Below, in pieces: positions 62,061-64,000 of a DNA stretch of 64,000 nt. The first letter of the stretch is position 1. Every line of letters starts with the position of its first letter. The DNA lies in contig NZ_ONZG01000002.1 of assembly GCF_900302455.1 (NCBI RefSeq), positions 469,328-533,327 on the forward strand, given 5' to 3'. The translations under genes were made by a program, and so were the position numbers. The notes under the pieces are model-generated. The model saw only the letters and a list, made by a program, of their open reading frames with translations. It was not told the DNA's origin and searched no databases. Origin of the DNA: Falsiruegeria mediterranea M17 (GTDB lineage Bacteria; Pseudomonadota; Alphaproteobacteria; Rhodobacterales; Rhodobacteraceae).

Positions 62061-62637
62061 CGGCAAAGCCTCCCAGTACGCGGGCAACCTCGCCGGACAG
62101 CGCGCTGCGGCGGCGCTGCGCCATGTCCTGAACCTGGTCGGCGATGTCGAAGATCAGCCCGGCCAATGCGCGGACCTGGCCATGGGCAGAATTGCCGTAG
62201 GGCGGTGTCTTGCCCTGGCGCTTTGCCTCGTTCAGGCGCTGCGCAATTTGGTTGATGTTGTTGCCGGTGCGATTGAGCGAAGCCGATAACCCCTGCATCT
62301 GGTTGGCCAGTTCATCGTCGGGAACAAAGAGATCGTTTGAGGCATGGATTAGCCGCCGCAGCCCCTCGGCGCGGCTGGTGATATCATGTCGCGTCAGCAC
62401 CGTATCGAAGCTCGCCAGCTCCTTTGGCGTGAGCCGGACATTCACCAGTTCTGAACGCACGCGTGCATCCAACTTGCGGCTTTGATCGGCCTTCAACGTG
62501 TAGAAGATGCTGCGGGGCGTGACGCCGAATTCACGGGCCAAATCCTCGATTGGGACGCCCTCTGCACGCTTGCGCACGATAGCAAAACGCTGGTTTTGCG
62601 TCAGTCGTTTGTGCCGTGGTGCGCGCGGTCGGACCAT
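62047..62637 (-). CDS. mobC: MobC-like relaxosome protein with HTH
   Basis: 196 residues. N-terminal HTH (QNQRFAIVRKRAEGVPIEDL, EFGVTPRSIFYTLKADQ), then an RHH-like MobC domain (VNVRLTPKELASFDTVL, SRAEGLRRLIHAS) and a helix with LNRTGNNINQIAQRLNEAK, the MobC signature. It assists relaxase binding at oriT. First gene after the dyad cluster; its end overlaps the relaxase start. Confidence 0.88.
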   Translation of the reverse strand: MVRPRAPRHKRLTQNQRFAIVRKRAEGVPIEDLAREFGVTPRSIFYTLKADQSRKLDARVRSELVNVRLTPKELASFDTVLTRHDITSRAEGLRRLIHASNDLFVPDDELANQMQGLSASLNRTGNNINQIAQRLNEAKRQGKTPPYGNSAHGQVRALAGLIFDIADQVQDMAQRRRSALSGEVARVLGGFADGPE

Positions 62638-62670
62638 GTGAAGTAATCACCCCTATTTCTTGCCAGCATC

Positions 62671-62742
62671 ATACAGGCAGCCCTGTTATGGCACTTCGCC
62701 ATAATTGAATCAATATTATAATATTGCATCAACTGCCTGTAT
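62671..62742. other. origin of transfer candidate (nested dyads)
   Basis: Three nested inverted repeats lie just upstream of mobC: outer arms ATACAGGCAG (62671-62680) and CTGCCTGTAT (62733-62742), perfect over ten bases; TTATGGC / GCCATAA (62686-62692 and 62698-62704) around ACTTC; and the perfect palindrome CAATATTATAATATTG (62711-62726). Dyads plus an AT-rich core beside the mobC-relaxase operon is the normal setting of oriT. The nick site cannot be named from sequence. Confidence 0.6.
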
Positions 62743-62830
62743 TCCGTTTGGAGCAGCCATCGGCTGCGATCGCCGGGCAAAGCCCAGCAACATGCGCAAT
62801 CACGTTTGCTTACCGAGCCAAATCAAAAAG

Positions 62831-62848
62831 GCCGCCAAGACTGGCGGC
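62831..62848 (-). terminator. rho-independent terminator of the 62890 gene
   Basis: Perfect seven-base arms GCCGCCA / TGGCGGC around AGAC. Read on the minus strand it is followed by CCTTTTTGATTT, so it terminates the leftward small operon before the oriT candidate. Confidence 0.75.
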
Positions 62849-62889
62849 TCATTCCTTTTCATTCTGCAGAGTTAAGTGGTGCGTTGCCT

Positions 62890-63111
62890 TTAGCCGCGAT
62901 CAGCTAATCTGCTGGCAACTGCCTGTTTGGCTCGACCAATTGCCCACAGAACCAACCAGACCGCGGATAACAGGGCAAAAGTTAAGACCATGCCAACAAG
63001 GGATTCCATTTCATTCGCCCCGTAGCCGTCGGGCCCGGAACTAATCAAACCGTAGAACTTGAAGCCTATTGCCAATAGGGCTGCGATCCAAAGCCACTTG
63101 ATTGTTTTCAT
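62890..63111 (-). CDS. small two-helix membrane protein
   Basis: 73 residues with two membrane helices (KWLWIAALLAIGFKFYGLI; LVGMVLTFALLSAVWLVLW) and a basic tail. It starts directly after the stop of the preceding gene. No family recognised. Last gene before the terminator and the oriT candidate. Confidence 0.55.
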   Translation of the reverse strand: MKTIKWLWIAALLAIGFKFYGLISSGPDGYGANEMESLVGMVLTFALLSAVWLVLWAIGRAKQAVASRLADRG

Positions 63112-63549
63112 TTACTTCAGCTCTCTCAAGCCATCGTAGATGTCAAAAAACTCTTCAAGAAGCTCTCGGAGTTCGTTCGTGAAGTCTTCATCTGAAACGC
63201 CCTCATCTTGCGAAAACTGGAACAGCTGGACATAGTTCCTTCCCTTTCGATCACGCTCGATTCCGTCAAAACCATCGATCTTTCTGACGGCCAGATCATG
63301 CGCAGCTTGAAGAAGGATATCGGGATGTTTGCAAGCCTCAAGTCCGAGGTCATTTTCGCCCGCCGTTGCGGTCATTACACGGTAGTCCGTGCCATCTCCA
63401 GCCAAACGTAAAAAAGCTTCCCCTGCTCGAGATACAACAAGCTCTTGCTCCCAATCTCGGTCAAGTTCTCTGCTGAGTTGCCGTGTTTCATGAATTTCAA
63501 ACTGTGAATTTTCCAATTTCCCACATTCCGCCCAAGATAAATTCTTCAA
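63112..63549 (-). CDS. acidic hypothetical protein of the transfer region
   Basis: 145 residues if translation starts at the TTG at 63549, which overlaps the stop of the 43-residue gene upstream (TTGA); an internal start is possible. No signal peptide or membrane helix. Central part RLAGDGTDYRVMTATAGEND, tail EDFTNELRELLEEFFDIYDG. No family recognised; the overlap suggests coupling to the ArdC operon. Confidence 0.45.
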   Translation of the reverse strand: MKNLSWAECGKLENSQFEIHETRQLSRELDRDWEQELVVSRAGEAFLRLAGDGTDYRVMTATAGENDLGLEACKHPDILLQAAHDLAVRKIDGFDGIERDRKGRNYVQLFQFSQDEGVSDEDFTNELRELLEEFFDIYDGLRELK

Positions 63550-63677
63550 ACCTCAATTGTTTGAGCAACATTGCTCGACCAACCAACTGGTTTCAACCCA
63601 AAGATGCGCTTCCATCTCAAGAGTTCATGAACGCGGTTGCCCGCGTCCACTGCTGTTTTGATCTCCTCCAAGGTCAT
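63546..63677 (-). pseudogene. 43-residue truncated plasmid-type protein
   Basis: MTLEEIKTAVDAGNRVH is like the opening of a small protein common on alphaproteobacterial plasmids, in which a beta-rich domain normally follows. Here the sequence changes character after VH and stops soon after. It looks like a fragment joined to unrelated DNA. Start overlaps the previous stop (ATGA). Confidence 0.4.
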
Positions 63678-63877
63678 CGCAACGCCTCCTCAAGGATTGC
63701 GAGAGCCCCAAGGCAATCGTCGATATAGGGCTGCTCCTCGCCGTCCAGATCGTTCAGCTCCAGCCTGTTCAACACCGCGTAAAGCGTGGCGCGCGCCTCG
63801 CGGGCGGCGCTTCGCAAGCTGACGGTATCTTCCAGACGTGCGGTCGAAAAATCATCGCTGTGATAGTCAGGGGTCAT
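63674..63877 (-). CDS. small hypothetical protein downstream of ardC
   Basis: 67 residues, helical: SLRSAAREARATLYAVLNRL, then an acidic loop (DLDGEEQPYIDDCLGALAI). No family recognised; similar small genes accompany ardC on plasmids. Start overlaps the ardC stop (ATGA). Confidence 0.5.
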   Translation of the reverse strand: MTPDYHSDDFSTARLEDTVSLRSAAREARATLYAVLNRLELNDLDGEEQPYIDDCLGALAILEEALR

Positions 63878-64000
63878 GCTGCCACCTCCTTGCTTTGACC
63901 TGCTGCTTGCAAAGCAAAGTCGGCAGCTTTCTGCGCTTCAGATGCCGCACGAAAAATCGCCCGCTTGTCCTCTTTGAGCGCTTTCAACCACCCTTCGACA
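63874..64000 (-). CDS. ardC: ArdC-family antirestriction protein, 3' end only
   Basis: The last 41 residues are visible: WLKALKEDKRAIFRAASEAQ, then KAADFALQAAG and a short tail. This matches the C terminus of ArdC (SSB-like plus metallopeptidase antirestriction protein of conjugative plasmids), where the step ESWL.ALK.DKRAIF.AAS.AQ is conserved. The gene runs off the right edge. ArdC shields incoming DNA from host restriction. Confidence 0.7.
   Translation of the reverse strand, partial: VEGWLKALKEDKRAIFRAASEAQKAADFALQAAGQSKEVAA

Noticed and set aside
1..64000. CRISPR array
   Set aside because: No run of regularly spaced direct repeats was found anywhere; the only perfect tandem repeat is the 15-base pair inside the recombinase.
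1..64000. Plasmid replication region (repABC or similar)
   Set aside because: No replication initiator or partition genes are visible, so I cannot say whether the window is a plasmid, an integrated element or chromosome.

Overview
The window looks like an accessory, horizontally assembled stretch of a marine alphaproteobacterium of the Rhodobacteraceae (Roseobacter group). This is inferred from gene families, from the ect/ask plus doe/eut content, and from a virB/virD4 conjugation module of the type common on roseobacter plasmids and integrative elements. No ribosomal or other core marker is present, so the species cannot be named.

Layout. (1) 1-8.9 kb: two small integrated elements meet at a tRNA-Cys(GCA) gene (6283-6356). 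The left one runs from a partial XRE repressor through small phage-like genes (including an FtsK-gamma/GapR fusion and a cytosine-methyltransferase-like protein) to an excisionase/integrase pair. The right one has a convergent integrase, a HTH protein and two divergent ribbon-helix-helix genes with twin palindromic operators. (2) 9-13.1 kb: scattered regulators, membrane proteins, an EamA permease, an ArsC-like protein, and an orphan copy of the gene that precedes the conjugation operon 32 kb away. (3) 13.6-18.1 kb: a MarR regulator (EctR/CosR type) divergent from ectA-ectB-ectC-ask, which makes ectoine from aspartate. (4) 18.2-27 kb: ectoine/hydroxyectoine catabolism (eutB-eutC-doeX-doeC-doeD leftward, doeA and an ArgE-type deacetylase rightward) with a GntR regulator. 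The usual DoeB/EutE deacetylase and EutA are missing from the window. (5) 27.1-38.9 kb: a LysR regulator and a tightly packed operon (polar amino-acid ABC transporter, class III aminotransferase, two-subunit CoA-transferase, two M20 hydrolases, alanine-racemase-like protein), ending beside a second MarR/EctA-like pair that is clearly paralogous to the ectoine regulator and acetyltransferase. I cannot assign this pathway to a known substrate; it is the best candidate here for an undescribed system.

(6) 38.9-42.5 kb: two HTH proteins, a minimal tyrosine recombinase and a membrane adenylate cyclase. (7) 42.9-64 kb: a conjugative module. A virB operon (two lytic transglycosylases, B2, B3, B4, lipoprotein, B5, B8, B9, B10, B11, DUF4177, B6) reads rightward. 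VirD4, a VirD2-like relaxase and MobC read leftward from a dyad-rich oriT candidate, followed on the right by small genes and an ArdC antirestriction gene cut by the window edge. Between virB6 and virD4 sits a leftward five-gene defence-like operon: an HsdR fragment apparently joined to an HsdS-like tail, AbiV, an HNH protein, a DUF6998-like protein and a PUA/EVE-like plus GIY-YIG nuclease.

How it fits together: the ectoine genes would allow osmolyte synthesis under salt stress and reuse of the same solute as carbon and nitrogen source. Synthesis and breakdown share diaminobutyrate and acetyl-diaminobutyrate, so the several regulators found here are needed to avoid a futile cycle. The flanking integrases and the conjugation genes explain how such a cassette could travel.
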